Notes: generated by a model from the sequence alone, not told the origin. DNA of 64,000 bases from Pseudoalteromonas sp. SMS1 (GCF_021530565.1 NZ_JAKGBI010000008.1:124001-188000); one strand, 5' to 3'; positions 1 through 8,921 are shown, counted from the stretch's first letter. Numbers and translations: made by a program.

Positions 1-239
1 CCCGTAAAAAAGCACCAAATAGTAAAGTTGCAGGTAAAGCGACTGTATTTGTATTCCCTGATTTAAATACAGGTAATACAACTTACAAAGCGGTTCAGAG
101 AAGTGCTGACCTCATTAGCATTGGTCCAATGCTTCAGGGTATGCGCAAGCCGGTCAATGACCTCAGCCGAGGTGCATTAGTCGATGATATCGTTTATACC
201 ATTGCACTGACCGCTATCCAAGCAGCACAGCGTCATTAA
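1..239 (+). CDS. pta: Phosphate acetyltransferase, C-terminal end (partial)
   Basis: The reading frame enters from the left edge (first whole codon at base 3) and gives the last 78 residues, ending in a TAA stop at 237-239. The segment contains [10 protein letters not shown], a run ending in [17 protein letters not shown], and the closing pattern [13 protein letters not shown], all typical of the C-terminal phosphotransacetylase domain. The enzyme interconverts acetyl-CoA and acetyl phosphate and normally works with acetate kinase, which would lie to the left outside the window. A strong hairpin follows the stop, so transcription probably ends here. Only the tail is visible, so full-length integrity cannot be judged. 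Confidence 0.9.
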   Translation, partial: RKKAPNSKVAGKATVFVFPDLNTGNTTYKAVQRSADLISIGPMLQGMRKPVNDLSRGALVDDIVYTIALTAIQAAQRH

Positions 240-258
240 TGTCGCTTCGTAACTAGCT

Positions 259-286
259 GAAGAGAGAAGAATTATCTTCTCTCTTC
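259..286 (+). terminator. Hairpin after pta
   Basis: A perfect 12-bp inverted repeat (GAAGAGAGAAGA / TCTTCTCTCTTC) encloses the loop ATTA, 19 bases after the pta stop. The sequence beyond it is only moderately T-rich, so it may be an imperfect intrinsic terminator. Confidence 0.6.
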
Positions 287-353
287 ACAAAAGGGTTTCT
301 TTTCATCATGCTTGCCTATACTATGAATAAGTCGATGCTGTTAGAGCGCAAGT

Positions 354-734
354 ATGTCAAAACAAACGCTACAAATACTACAACAAGACTTTACTATCCA
401 TAGCTTAGATAGCGATGATGGTATTCCCGCAAATGTTTTAAAATCAGACATCTTTTTTATCGCTAAAACAGCAGAAGAGTTATCAATTGTTTGTCCGTCT
501 CATGTTGACGTGAAAAGTTTTGCCGCAGAGCCTTATTGGCGAGCCATCGAGATTATTGGGCCACTTGGGTTTTCATTAACTGGCATCATGTCTAATATTT
601 CTGGCGTTTTGGCTTCTGCCAATGTGTCGATATTTTCTATATCAACGTATGATACCGACTATATTTTAGTCAAAGAGCAACAATTGAATAATGCCATACA
701 AGCCCTTAAGAAAGACGGTTACCTGTTCGTTTAA
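354..734 (+). CDS. ACT domain protein (CASTOR/ACT_7-like)
   Basis: This is a 126-residue protein. Its C-terminal half carries a small-molecule-binding ACT fold: a segment ending GVLASANVSIFSIST is followed by YDTDYILVKE, the conserved strand-helix-strand pattern of stand-alone ACT_7 proteins. Such domains usually bind amino acids and act as allosteric sensors, but the ligand cannot be read from the sequence. It is the first gene of a five-gene rightward run, and its TAA stop shares a base with the ATG of the next gene (TAATG), so translation is probably coupled to the EIIA-like protein. Pairing of an ACT sensor with an EIIA-like protein suggests a regulatory role; that is inference. Confidence 0.75.
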   Translation: MSKQTLQILQQDFTIHSLDSDDGIPANVLKSDIFFIAKTAEELSIVCPSHVDVKSFAAEPYWRAIEIIGPLGFSLTGIMSNISGVLASANVSIFSISTYDTDYILVKEQQLNNAIQALKKDGYLFV

Positions 735-1240
735 TGATATTTTCTACACCCATTAAATATGCGCCCATAACACAAATTGCAAACCCTCTGTTGCATATAG
801 CTAGCCCTTTTTCAGGAAAAGTGCTGCCACTACAGAATCACCCCATACAATTATTTGCCAGCGGCGTTTTAGGGATCGGTGTTTGTGTGAAGAGCAACCA
901 GGCACTGATGCTGTCGCCTTGTAAAGGAAAAATAATCAAAACGACTCAGCAAGGTTGCGAATTTATCATACGCGCTGATTCAGGGTTACAACTTTTAGTA
1001 CATTTACATATTCCACCTGAATACAGGAAAATGGAAAAACTGATACAACATAGTGTCGGAAAAAAAGCGGTATCTGCAGGCGATGTTTTGTGTTACTTCG
1101 ATGTACCTCAGGAGCAAACAATTCTCGGCGCCATTGTGATTCTCAATGCGGACAAATTAGGGCCATGTTATTATCCACTCAACCAAGTCAATGCGGGCAC
1201 AGATCCGCTTATAACATTAGCAAGAGCATGTAAATTATGA
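734..1240 (+). CDS. EIIA-Glc-like PTS protein with one active-site histidine replaced
   Basis: This 168-residue protein belongs to the PTS EIIA glucose (Crr) family: it has an ASPFSGKVLPL entry strand, SPCKGKI, ADSGLQLLVHLHI and SAGDVLCYFDVP. Numbering falls almost on that of E. coli EIIA-Glc: the phospho-accepting histidine is His90 (LLVH), but the partner His75 position is Cys75 (QQGCEF). The known role of that second histidine is to help pass phosphate on to EIIB, so this protein may be phosphorylated without supporting sugar transport. It overlaps both neighbours (TAATG at the start, ATGA at the stop). No EIIB/EIIC gene is in the window. A regulatory role is more likely than transport. 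Confidence 0.8.
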   Translation: MIFSTPIKYAPITQIANPLLHIASPFSGKVLPLQNHPIQLFASGVLGIGVCVKSNQALMLSPCKGKIIKTTQQGCEFIIRADSGLQLLVHLHIPPEYRKMEKLIQHSVGKKAVSAGDVLCYFDVPQEQTILGAIVILNADKLGPCYYPLNQVNAGTDPLITLARACKL

Positions 1241-1584
1241 GTATAGTTCTATACGGTATTCCAAACTGTGACACGATAAAAAAAGCCAAAAAATTTCTAG
1301 AACAAAATGACATTGAATACACCTTTCATGATTACCGTAAGGATGGATTGACTGCGCAGCAACTAGATACATTTGTCGCTAACCTAGGTTGGGAAACAGT
1401 GTTAAACAAACGAGGTACAACTTATCGCGCATTAAGTGATGAGCAAAAGCAAAACCTCAATGAAGCATCAGCTAAACAATATATGCTTGAATCACCAGCA
1501 ATGATCAAGCGCCCTATCCTCGCTTTTAATTCAAACTATCATATCGGCTTTAAAGCAGACCAATATCAAGAGATATTTAAATGA
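1237..1584 (+). CDS. yffB: ArsC/Spx-family protein YffB
   Basis: A 115-residue thioredoxin-fold protein of the ArsC/Spx family, opening with a strand and the single-cysteine motif [13 protein letters not shown], with Cys10 in the position of the ArsC active-site cysteine. The body matches YffB, including DYRKDGLTA, a KRGTTYRAL segment and [10 protein letters not shown]. YffB-type proteins are thought to interact with glutathione; no arsenate reductase role is established. It overlaps the preceding stop (ATGA) and the following dapE start (ATGA). The yffB-dapE adjacency is the same as in E. coli and supports the name. Confidence 0.88.
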   Translation: MSIVLYGIPNCDTIKKAKKFLEQNDIEYTFHDYRKDGLTAQQLDTFVANLGWETVLNKRGTTYRALSDEQKQNLNEASAKQYMLESPAMIKRPILAFNSNYHIGFKADQYQEIFK

Positions 1585-2732
1585 GTGAATCAGCCTCTTT
1601 AAGTGATGTTGTTGAGCTCGCCTCGGCTCTGATCCAGCGTCCTTCTGTCACGCCAGAAGATGCGGGTTGTCAACAACTCATCAATAGCCGATTAGAACCT
1701 TTAGGCTTTAAAGTTGAAGAACATTTTTTCATCGATACATTAAATACTTGGGCTAGAAAAGGATCTGACGGACCGCACTTTTGCTTTGCTGGCCACACAG
1801 ATGTTGTGCCAGTAGGTAATGAGAAGGACTGGCGTCACCCCCCTTTTGCAGGACTGGTAGAAGAGGGGGTACTTCATGGTCGTGGCGCTGCAGATATGAA
1901 AGGTTCACTCGCGGCAATGGTTGTGGCGACTGAACGGTTTGTCAAGAAGCATCCGGACCACAAAGGATCTATCAGCTTTTTAATTACATCTGACGAAGAA
2001 GGTCCCTTTATAAATGGCACGACCAAGGTCGTTGATCTTCTTGAAGCGCGCAATGAAAAAATTGATATGTGTCTTGTGGGTGAGCCATCTTCTCGAGATA
2101 CACTAGGCGATGTTGTAAAAAATGGTCGCAGAGGGTCGCTCACTGGGCACTTAAAAGTAAAGGGAATACAAGGCCACGTTGCATACCCTCACCTTGCTAG
2201 AAACCCTATTCATGAAGTTGCACCAGCGCTTGCAGAACTCAGCTCGAAAGTGTGGGACAGTGGCAATGATTACTTTCCAGCGACGAGCTTTCAGATCTCT
2301 AATATTCACGGGGGAACTGGGGTTGGAAATGTGATTCCGGGTACAGTCGATGTCCAATTTAATTTCCGCTTCAGTACTGAGTCAACCGTCGAACAGTTGC
2401 AGCAAGGTGTCAACGACATTCTCGCATCGCATAACCTAGATTATGAACTTAACTGGACAGTAAATGGCTTACCATTTTTAACAGAACCTGGGGCGCTCCT
2501 CAATGTGACGCTTGAGTCGATTAAAGAAGTGACAGGCGTTACTTCAACGCCAGAAACATCTGGGGGCACTTCAGATGGACGCTTCATTGCCCAAACAGGC
2601 TGTAAAGTTATAGAGTTAGGCCCGCTTAACAAAACGATTCATCAGGTAGATGAGCAAGTTTGTACAAAATCTCTCGACGATTTAGCGCTGATATATGAGC
2701 GCATTCTAGAAAAGCTCCTGGCAAAAAAATAA
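1581..2732 (+). CDS. dapE: Succinyl-diaminopimelate desuccinylase
   Basis: This 383-residue M20-family zinc hydrolase removes succinate from N-succinyl-LL-diaminopimelate in the lysine and peptidoglycan precursor pathway in the cytoplasm. Visible landmarks in order are the metal-binding [19 protein letters not shown], the catalytic SDEEGP, VGEPSS, a dimerisation region near [22 protein letters not shown] and the closing metal ligand in NKTIHQVDE. The length is normal for the family. It overlaps yffB at its start and the M15 peptidase gene at its stop (TAATG), so it sits in the middle of a translationally coupled operon. Confidence 0.95.
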   Translation: MSESASLSDVVELASALIQRPSVTPEDAGCQQLINSRLEPLGFKVEEHFFIDTLNTWARKGSDGPHFCFAGHTDVVPVGNEKDWRHPPFAGLVEEGVLHGRGAADMKGSLAAMVVATERFVKKHPDHKGSISFLITSDEEGPFINGTTKVVDLLEARNEKIDMCLVGEPSSRDTLGDVVKNGRRGSLTGHLKVKGIQGHVAYPHLARNPIHEVAPALAELSSKVWDSGNDYFPATSFQISNIHGGTGVGNVIPGTVDVQFNFRFSTESTVEQLQQGVNDILASHNLDYELNWTVNGLPFLTEPGALLNVTLESIKEVTGVTSTPETSGGTSDGRFIAQTGCKVIELGPLNKTIHQVDEQVCTKSLDDLALIYERILEKLLAKK

Positions 2733-3406
2733 TGACTGAATTCAAGCTTCAAGCGCTGGGCCTTTCTGGCTCCCATCTAACGGATTACCAAGGCAACCAA
2801 ATCCATGCGGGTGTTTTGGAGGACCTTAAAGGTTTAGACGCCTCGGCCAAGGCGGCAGGATTTGATTTTACCATTGCATCAGCGTACCGAGACTTTCATC
2901 GACAAAAAGCAATCTGGAACGCAAAATACAGTGGAAAGCGCCCTATTTTGGACAGCCAAAATCAAGTCATTGATATTGCTGGCCTCACGAGTGAAGCAAT
3001 TATCGAAGCTATCCTGCTTTTTTCGGCAATGCCAGGGACAAGCAGGCACCATTTTGGCACAGACATAGATGTCTATGCCAAAAACTGCCTATCGAATGGG
3101 GCATCACTTCAGCTTGAACCATGGGAATACGAAGTGGATGGGCCTTTTTATGCATTCTCGTGCTGGCTTGAAGAAAACCTGCATAGATTCGGTTTTTACA
3201 AACCCTATGATAAATTCAGAGGTGGGGTGGCAGCAGAGCCTTGGCATATTAGCCATTTTGAGTTGGCAAATGACATGTCAAGCCACCTCGATATCGCAAC
3301 CATTGCCGATGTGATTGCACAGCATGACGTGTTAGGTAAGAACACCATTGTGCACAACATAGACACTTTATATCACCGCTTTGTTGTCAACGTCGCCTCG
3401 AAATAA
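2732..3406 (+). CDS. M15-family D-Ala-D-Ala carboxypeptidase-like protein
   Basis: This 224-residue protein has the VanY/M15B zinc-peptidase signature: IASAYRDFHRQ near residue 50, then SRHHFGTDIDVY (the SxHxxGxD metal-binding motif), and EPWHISHFE near the C-terminus (catalytic Glu and third zinc ligand His). The family cleaves D-alanyl-D-alanine ends of peptidoglycan peptides. No signal peptide is visible, so the protein may be cytoplasmic or the annotated start may hide an export signal. It is the last gene of the operon and its start overlaps the dapE stop, placing a cell-wall peptidase beside a cell-wall precursor enzyme. Confidence 0.85.
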   Translation: MTEFKLQALGLSGSHLTDYQGNQIHAGVLEDLKGLDASAKAAGFDFTIASAYRDFHRQKAIWNAKYSGKRPILDSQNQVIDIAGLTSEAIIEAILLFSAMPGTSRHHFGTDIDVYAKNCLSNGASLQLEPWEYEVDGPFYAFSCWLEENLHRFGFYKPYDKFRGGVAAEPWHISHFELANDMSSHLDIATIADVIAQHDVLGKNTIVHNIDTLYHRFVVNVASK

Positions 3407-3424
3407 ACGCCCATTTAAAATACG

Positions 3425-3446
3425 ATGCCCCTTCTGTGAGGGGCAT
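3425..3446. terminator. Hairpin between convergent genes
   Basis: The repeat ATGCCCCT / AGGGGCAT with a six-base loop lies in the 50-base gap between the M15 gene and alaA, which converge here. It has no long T-tract on either strand but is placed to end transcripts from both sides. Confidence 0.5.
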
Positions 3447-3456
3447 ATATCAAACA

Positions 3457-4671
3457 CTACTGTCTATAACTATCGAAAAACCGTTTCATGGATTGTAGTG
3501 CTGGCTCTAGCTCATCTTTATGCGGTAAAAACACTAACCTGAAGTGATCTGGTGATGGCCAGTTAAATGCCCGACCATGGACAAGCAAGATCTTCTCTTC
3601 TCTTAATAAATCGAGCATCATTAACTCATCATTTTTCACGTTAAAATGCTTAGTATCCACTTTAGCAAACGCATACAATGCCCCCTTTGGCTTTACACAC
3701 GATATGCCCTGAATATCATTTAGCCCCTGCCATGCAATATTTCTTTGTTCGTAAAGCCGCCCACCTGGTAATAAGAGATCGTCAATTGATTGCACGCCTC
3801 CTAGCGCTTGTTGAATGGCAAACTGGGCTGGCACATTGGCACACAAACGCATTGAGGCCAACATATTTAGACCTTCCAACAAGTCACGCATGACAGATAC
3901 TTTACCACTAGCTACCATCCACCCCATTCTGAGGCCTGCTGCACGGTATGTTTTGGCTAGCCCATTAAAAGTGATGATTGGTAAGTCATCACACAAAGAT
4001 CCAATTGAAAAGTGCTCTGCATCATCAAATAGTATCTTTTCGTAAATTTCATCACTGAGTACGAGTAAATTGTGCTCTCTGGCGATATCAAGTAAGCCTT
4101 CCAGAAGCGCTTTACTGTACACAGCACCAGTTGGGTTATTAGGGTTAATAAGTACAAGTGCTTTTGTTTTGCTGGTGACCTTTTCACGAATGTCTGCCAA
4201 ATCAGGGAACCAGTCAGCACACTCATCACACATGTAATGTACAGGTACGCCGCCTGCTAAAGTGACAGATGCAGTCCAAAGTGGGTAATCTGGTGCCGGG
4301 ATGAGCACTTCATCACCATCATTGAGCAAGGCTTGTGTCACCATCTGAATCAACTCACTCACACCATTACCAATAAAAATATTGTCGACGCTTAAATTAG
4401 GAAAATCTTTCTGCTGATAATATTGATAAACGGCCACTCTAGCAGAGTAAAGCCCTTTTGAATCACAGTACCCTTGCCCTTGACGAAGGTTTCGAATGAT
4501 GTCTCGGTGCATATCTTCAGGCATATCAAAACCAAATGCAGCGGGGTTGCCAATATTCAATTTGAGCACTTTGACCCCTTCATCTTCCATTTTTTGTGCT
4601 TGGCTTAATACAGGCCCGCGTATATCGTAGCAAACACCTGTTAACTTATTACTTTTAATTATTTTATTCAT
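3457..4671 (-). CDS. alaA: Alanine-synthesising aminotransferase (AlaA type)
   Basis: This PLP-dependent fold-type I aminotransferase closely follows E. coli AlaA throughout: CYDIRGPVL, KLNIGNPAAFGF, QGYCDSKGLYSAR, PAPDYPLWTA, NPNNPTGAVYS, LVLSDEIYEKI, the PLP-lysine motif FNGLAKTYRAAG, MLASMRLCANVPAQ and FNWPSPDHFRLV. It makes alanine from pyruvate with glutamate as amino donor. I place the start at 4671 (MNKIIKSNKL, 404 residues) because it aligns with the E. coli start and has a GGTGAG-like ribosome site upstream; an in-frame start six codons earlier lacks this support. It is transcribed alone and convergent with the M15 gene. Confidence 0.93.
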   Translation of the reverse strand: MNKIIKSNKLTGVCYDIRGPVLSQAQKMEDEGVKVLKLNIGNPAAFGFDMPEDMHRDIIRNLRQGQGYCDSKGLYSARVAVYQYYQQKDFPNLSVDNIFIGNGVSELIQMVTQALLNDGDEVLIPAPDYPLWTASVTLAGGVPVHYMCDECADWFPDLADIREKVTSKTKALVLINPNNPTGAVYSKALLEGLLDIAREHNLLVLSDEIYEKILFDDAEHFSIGSLCDDLPIITFNGLAKTYRAAGLRMGWMVASGKVSVMRDLLEGLNMLASMRLCANVPAQFAIQQALGGVQSIDDLLLPGGRLYEQRNIAWQGLNDIQGISCVKPKGALYAFAKVDTKHFNVKNDELMMLDLLREEKILLVHGRAFNWPSPDHFRLVFLPHKDELEPALQSMKRFFDSYRQ

Positions 4672-4857
4672 GATTAGTCTCACCCCCATTCCATGGCTAG
4701 CATACCCATTACATGACTAATTTAAAAGCGTTTAACAGTGCTTATTATGGACAATTTGGGAGATATTGAGCGTGAAGTTAGTTTGGCCACCGCTACATAC
4801 AACGATGGCCCAGCAATGCGTGGCGATTACAAAGGAAAAGAATGCATGTGGACAGGT

Positions 4858-5202
4858 TTACACACTTGAAGTGAGCCACTGTTGCAGTTTAGATTTGGAA
4901 GACACAACTTGATCGGTTAAGTTGTCAATTTGTGCTTTGGCTTTGTCAACTTCATTGGCAAGTAATGCCATCTCAATTTCTCGCGCAACATCAGACAAGC
5001 TCATCGCCCCAAACTGTGCCGCATTTGACTTTAAACTATGTGCGTTTCTGGTCGCAGCTTCTAGATCAGAGTCAATTGTCATTCTCACTTCGCTTTCAAG
5101 TCGTTCAAATTCGGTTAAGCAAAACTCCAATGTGTCAGTAAACTGGTCTCCTAAAAGAGACTGCATATTGTCCAAGCAGGTTTCGTCAATTATAGTGCTC
5201 AT
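4858..5202 (-). CDS. Hpt-domain histidine phosphotransfer protein
   Basis: A 114-residue stand-alone Hpt protein. The phospho-accepting histidine is His55 in TRNAHSLKSNAAQFGA, in the four-helix-bundle context typical of the family; the rest is acidic helical sequence. Hpt proteins relay phosphate between a hybrid kinase receiver and a separate response regulator. No dedicated partner is adjacent. The hybrid kinase at about 6.9-8.9 kb ends in a receiver domain and lacks its own Hpt, so it is one possible donor, but that link is speculative. The gene is monocistronic, with alaA downstream across a 186-base gap. Confidence 0.88.
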   Translation of the reverse strand: MSTIIDETCLDNMQSLLGDQFTDTLEFCLTEFERLESEVRMTIDSDLEAATRNAHSLKSNAAQFGAMSLSDVAREIEMALLANEVDKAKAQIDNLTDQVVSSKSKLQQWLTSSV

Positions 5203-5334
5203 AAAATTCCTTTACAGTAGTATAACCCGTATACGCCCTTCATAACTATATGCTAGCCAAGAGTGGCGACAAGGGCAAAGATAACCACAAAATTATGTTA
5301 ATATAGATAGCACTTTAACTTGCTCCGACCCTCT

Positions 5335-5940
5335 ATGAAAAGAAGTACCTGTAAAATTTGCCACTTTTCTGTAAAAACATGTATATGTGCACATATTTCA
5401 AAGCCAATATGCAATAAAACTCGTATTGTGGTTCTCCAACATCCCAGTGAGCTCTCCACACCTAAAAACACAGTTCGGCTACTTAACTTGCAGCTAGAGA
5501 ATATTGATATTTTTGTAGGAGAAACGCCAGAAGACTTTGAAGATGCACAAAAAATTGCTTCAACCATGCATTGTGCCCTTTTGTATCCTGGAGAACATGC
5601 ACTGGGCATTGAAGAGATCCCCCGCAACCAGCCACGAATTGATTATTTGTTTGTGCTCGATGGCACCTGGAAAAAAGCCCATAAACTCGCCATGCTCAAC
5701 CCTTGGTTAAACAAGTTACCTCAAGTTTCTTTTAACAACGCGCCGACGAACCAATATAAAATACGCAAAGCAGAGCAACAATATAGCCTTTCAACACTTG
5801 AAGCTTGCGCCTACTTTTTAAGTATCTATGACACATTAGACCCAACTCCCTTGTATGACTTACTTAAGGGCATGATTTATGAACAGACCAAGTTTATGCC
5901 CGACCATGTTAAGGAGCGGTATCTAGACAATGACGACTAG
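5335..5940 (+). CDS. DTW-domain tRNA-uridine aminocarboxypropyltransferase
   Basis: This 201-residue protein has the DTW-domain layout: an N-terminal cysteine cluster (Cys-x2-Cys near residues 6-9 and Cys-x-Cys near 16-18), an LLYPGEHA segment, and the DTW core LDGTWKKAHKL (Asp-x-Thr-Trp). Family members such as TapT (YfiP) add an aminocarboxypropyl group from SAM to tRNA uridine, giving acp3U. I start at ATG 5335, which begins just before the cysteine cluster; a TTG five codons earlier is in frame but less likely. The stop overlaps the start of the next gene by 11 bases, so the two are co-translated. The exact uridine target is not deducible. Confidence 0.85.
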   Translation: MKRSTCKICHFSVKTCICAHISKPICNKTRIVVLQHPSELSTPKNTVRLLNLQLENIDIFVGETPEDFEDAQKIASTMHCALLYPGEHALGIEEIPRNQPRIDYLFVLDGTWKKAHKLAMLNPWLNKLPQVSFNNAPTNQYKIRKAEQQYSLSTLEACAYFLSIYDTLDPTPLYDLLKGMIYEQTKFMPDHVKERYLDNDD

Positions 5941-6718
5941 GCTGACTAAGCACTTTCGCAGAACAGGGCCTGATTATCGGTTTGGCGATCAAGTCTGTTT
6001 TGATGAAATCAAAACCACATTCGGTTTTAAAACCATTATTTTAGGAAACTGGGTCACAAAAGATGAGCAGTATATAGCAGCAAACCTAATCTACGATGCA
6101 TTGGCAGATCTTGCTCAAATGCTGTCACTGCCGCCTCATGCTATCGGCCTGAGAAATACATTAAATTTGGCTTTTGGAAGCAGAGGTCAAAAAGGGGTTC
6201 AGGCCCACTATGAACCCGCAAGAAGAACACTAGCCCTGGCCAAAAATGCTGGCGCGGGTGCTTTGGCACATGAATGGTGGCATGCATTTGATCACTACAT
6301 TTGCAAACACCTGTTTTCACACTGTAGCGCTTCAGACTTTGCATCATCTATGTGGTTGAACGCTTCACCCAACTTACAACACCCCCTAAATCAAAAACTC
6401 AATCATATATATAAATCTGTATTACTTAATGAAAACGGCGAACAACCCAGCCCTTTTTTTACACGCTCGATTCAGCTCGACAAGCACCTAGGCAGGCTAT
6501 ATTACAGCCTCCCTGAAGAATTAACGGCGCGAGCATTTGAATGTTCGATAGCCTATAAAACTGAAATCGAAAATGAGTTTTTAGTCTCAGACGTCAAAAA
6601 CTCTAAATTAGAACGCTCTGGCGGCTTTTTACTACATCAAGAACGCAGATTAATTTGTGACAAATTTGATAACTACTTTAAATCACTTGGCGATGCATTA
6701 CACTCACTTCAGCCTTAA
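5930..6718 (+). CDS. CLCA_X-family protein with LPD1-like HEWWH motif
   Basis: This 262-residue protein resembles the uncharacterised CLCA_X family and the LPD1 domain (large polyvalent protein-associated domain 1). Its core reads LAFGSRGQKGVQAHYEP, then RRTLALAK, then GAGALAHEWWHAFDHY. His114-Glu115-x-x-His118 matches the HExxH zinc-peptidase pattern, and Asp121 follows closely. LPD1 domains are mostly known from very large phage or conjugative-element proteins, so a small chromosomal version is unusual. It overlaps the DTW gene by 11 bases and is probably expressed with it. Whether it is an active peptidase is unknown; the family assignment is from memory of motifs. Confidence 0.7.
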   Translation: MTTRLTKHFRRTGPDYRFGDQVCFDEIKTTFGFKTIILGNWVTKDEQYIAANLIYDALADLAQMLSLPPHAIGLRNTLNLAFGSRGQKGVQAHYEPARRTLALAKNAGAGALAHEWWHAFDHYICKHLFSHCSASDFASSMWLNASPNLQHPLNQKLNHIYKSVLLNENGEQPSPFFTRSIQLDKHLGRLYYSLPEELTARAFECSIAYKTEIENEFLVSDVKNSKLERSGGFLLHQERRLICDKFDNYFKSLGDALHSLQP

Positions 6719-6884
6719 AAGCTATCGTTTACAACCCTTGTGCGGATAGAAATGAGAAAAATCATAATAAAATACCTGATTAAAATCTTATTTATTTAAT
6801 ATACTATAGGGCTAGCACAAAGCAGTACTGAACCAAGATGCCACACGAATATAACAATATTGGCATTAGTAGAAGGATCACAAT

Positions 6885-8915
6885 GTGAGTTTTTTAAGGC
6901 AATTCCACACCATTGTTTCGGACCAAACGCTTTCAACAGACGAAAAAATACAATCCCTACTCACATTTGGATTAGAAGTGTTTTCTTTAGACATTGCCAT
7001 CGTTAGTAAAGTAGTCGGAGAAAACTACGAGATTTTATATGTTGAATCGGATAACCCAGACCTGACACCAACATGTACTTTTGACCTTGGTGGCACGTAC
7101 TGCACTCACACCTTAAAAGCGAACAAAGCCCTTTCATTTCACTGTGCTGGCCAGAGCACCATTTCTACTCACCCTTGCTACATCAACTTTCAATTAGAAT
7201 CATATATTGGTGCCCCCATTAGGGTTGGTAAGGAGACAATGGGTACAGTGAATTTTTCTTCACCCAACGTCAGCGCTCCTTTCACCGCCGCGCACATAGA
7301 TTATGTAGAACTTTTTGCCCAGTGGCTCGGCTCGGAATTTGCCAGACGCCAAGCTGAATCCGTTCTGCGCAATAACTATAAAACACTGCAAAAAATGGAG
7401 GAGGTTGCGTCAATTGGCAGCTGGAGGATTGATCTAGAGTCAAAAGATATTTTTTGGAGCAACCAGACTAAGCTTATTCACGATCTCAATATTATCGACA
7501 AGCCGAAGCTAGACTTGTGGCTTTCCTTCTTTGAAAACGAGGACTGCCGACAAACATTCTCGCATTTCATCTCTGAGGCCATAACGCATGGCACACCTTG
7601 GGAAGTAGAACTGCCAGTGGTTACTCAAATTGGCAGGCGAATTTGGGTCTCGCTGCATGGCGAAGCACAGTTTAATGAAGGTAAATGCACAAGTTTATTT
7701 GGCTCCTTACAAGATATTACCCACTCTGTTGAACTGAGAGAAACCCTCAAAGCACAACGAAGAGAAGCAGAAATGCTTCTTGACGAAAGGAGCCACTTTT
7801 TATCTAAAATAAGCCATGAGATGCGTACACCGCTCAACGGCATTTCTGGCCTTTTGATAAACTCTCTTGAAGAGCAAAATCCTGATAAACGCACCGAAAA
7901 TGTGCAACTTGCGTTAAGAAGTGCGGACATACTACTTGGCTTAGTGAATGAAGTACTCGACTTTTCAAAAATCTCCCAAGAAGGGCTTAGTCTGTCAACT
8001 AAGCCAACTGATTTGCCCCAAGTGATGTCAGATATTGTTGAACTCTACAAGCAGTTGATTACGTCACCCAGCGTTGATTTCGAGGCCAATATAAACCTTT
8101 GCCAAGATTATACCGTTGAGTGCGATCCCGTTCGGCTCAACCAAATTATCACGAATTTGTTGAGTAACGCACTTAAATTTACACCACAGGGAAAAATTCA
8201 ACTTTCTGTACACACACATCATATTGATACTGGCATAGTGCTTCATATCATCGTCTCAGATTCAGGTATTGGCATGTCACCCGCAAGTCTAGCAAGTTTA
8301 TTTCAGCCATTTAAACAAGGTGAAGAAGAAGTTGGTAGTCGCTATGGCGGCACTGGACTGGGTATGTCTATCGTTAAAGAATTAATCGACGTCATGAATG
8401 GTGATATTGACGTTCAAAGTAAACTCGGTGAAGGAAGCTTATTTAAAGTATCAATCCCGCTTCAAACTACCTCCAAATGCAAGCAAGATACACCATTCCA
8501 AGAGAATACCCCATTTGACGCATCTAAATTAAACGTACTTGTAGTTGAGGACAACGAAATAAATCAAAAGGTCATGGAAGCTTTTTTACAAAAGTTCAAT
8601 GTCACCTCCGACTTTGCAAGTAATGGTGAAGTTGCGCTGCAAAAATGTTCAGTCAAATCTTATGATTTAGTTTTTATGGACAGCGTTATGCCTGTTATGG
8701 ATGGACCAACGACAGCAAGAAATTTAATCAAACAGAAATTACTCCCAAATCACGCCCACATTGTCGCACTCACAGGCAATACTTCCGCTGAAGACAAGGC
8801 TGTCTGTGAGCAAGCTGGCATGCAGGATTTCTTGTCTAAGCCAATAGAGCTTATGCCACTTGCAGAAGCCCTTTCTAACTGCTTAGAAAAAATACAAGCG
8901 CATAGTGATATATAA
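6885..8915 (+). CDS. Hybrid sensor histidine kinase (GAF-PAS-HisKA-HATPase-receiver)
   Basis: This 676-residue protein has no membrane segment. It has a GAF domain (about 15-160, with GTYCTHTL and YIGAPIRVG), a PAS-like domain (about 170-290, with GSWRIDLESKDIFWS), a HisKA dimerisation helix with phospho-accepting His311 in KISHEMRTPLNG, a HATPase domain (NLLSNALKF, DSGIGM, GGTGLGMSIV) and a C-terminal receiver (VVEDNEINQKV, phospho-acceptor Asp599 in FMDSVMP, Lys in LSKPIE). It is a cytosolic stress or redox-type sensor by architecture; the signal is unknown. The start is a GTG at 6885. No response regulator is adjacent. It converges with the EAL gene, with a gap of only six bases. Confidence 0.92.
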   Translation: MSFLRQFHTIVSDQTLSTDEKIQSLLTFGLEVFSLDIAIVSKVVGENYEILYVESDNPDLTPTCTFDLGGTYCTHTLKANKALSFHCAGQSTISTHPCYINFQLESYIGAPIRVGKETMGTVNFSSPNVSAPFTAAHIDYVELFAQWLGSEFARRQAESVLRNNYKTLQKMEEVASIGSWRIDLESKDIFWSNQTKLIHDLNIIDKPKLDLWLSFFENEDCRQTFSHFISEAITHGTPWEVELPVVTQIGRRIWVSLHGEAQFNEGKCTSLFGSLQDITHSVELRETLKAQRREAEMLLDERSHFLSKISHEMRTPLNGISGLLINSLEEQNPDKRTENVQLALRSADILLGLVNEVLDFSKISQEGLSLSTKPTDLPQVMSDIVELYKQLITSPSVDFEANINLCQDYTVECDPVRLNQIITNLLSNALKFTPQGKIQLSVHTHHIDTGIVLHIIVSDSGIGMSPASLASLFQPFKQGEEEVGSRYGGTGLGMSIVKELIDVMNGDIDVQSKLGEGSLFKVSIPLQTTSKCKQDTPFQENTPFDASKLNVLVVEDNEINQKVMEAFLQKFNVTSDFASNGEVALQKCSVKSYDLVFMDSVMPVMDGPTTARNLIKQKLLPNHAHIVALTGNTSAEDKAVCEQAGMQDFLSKPIELMPLAEALSNCLEKIQAHSDI

Positions 8916-8921
8916 TGCAAC

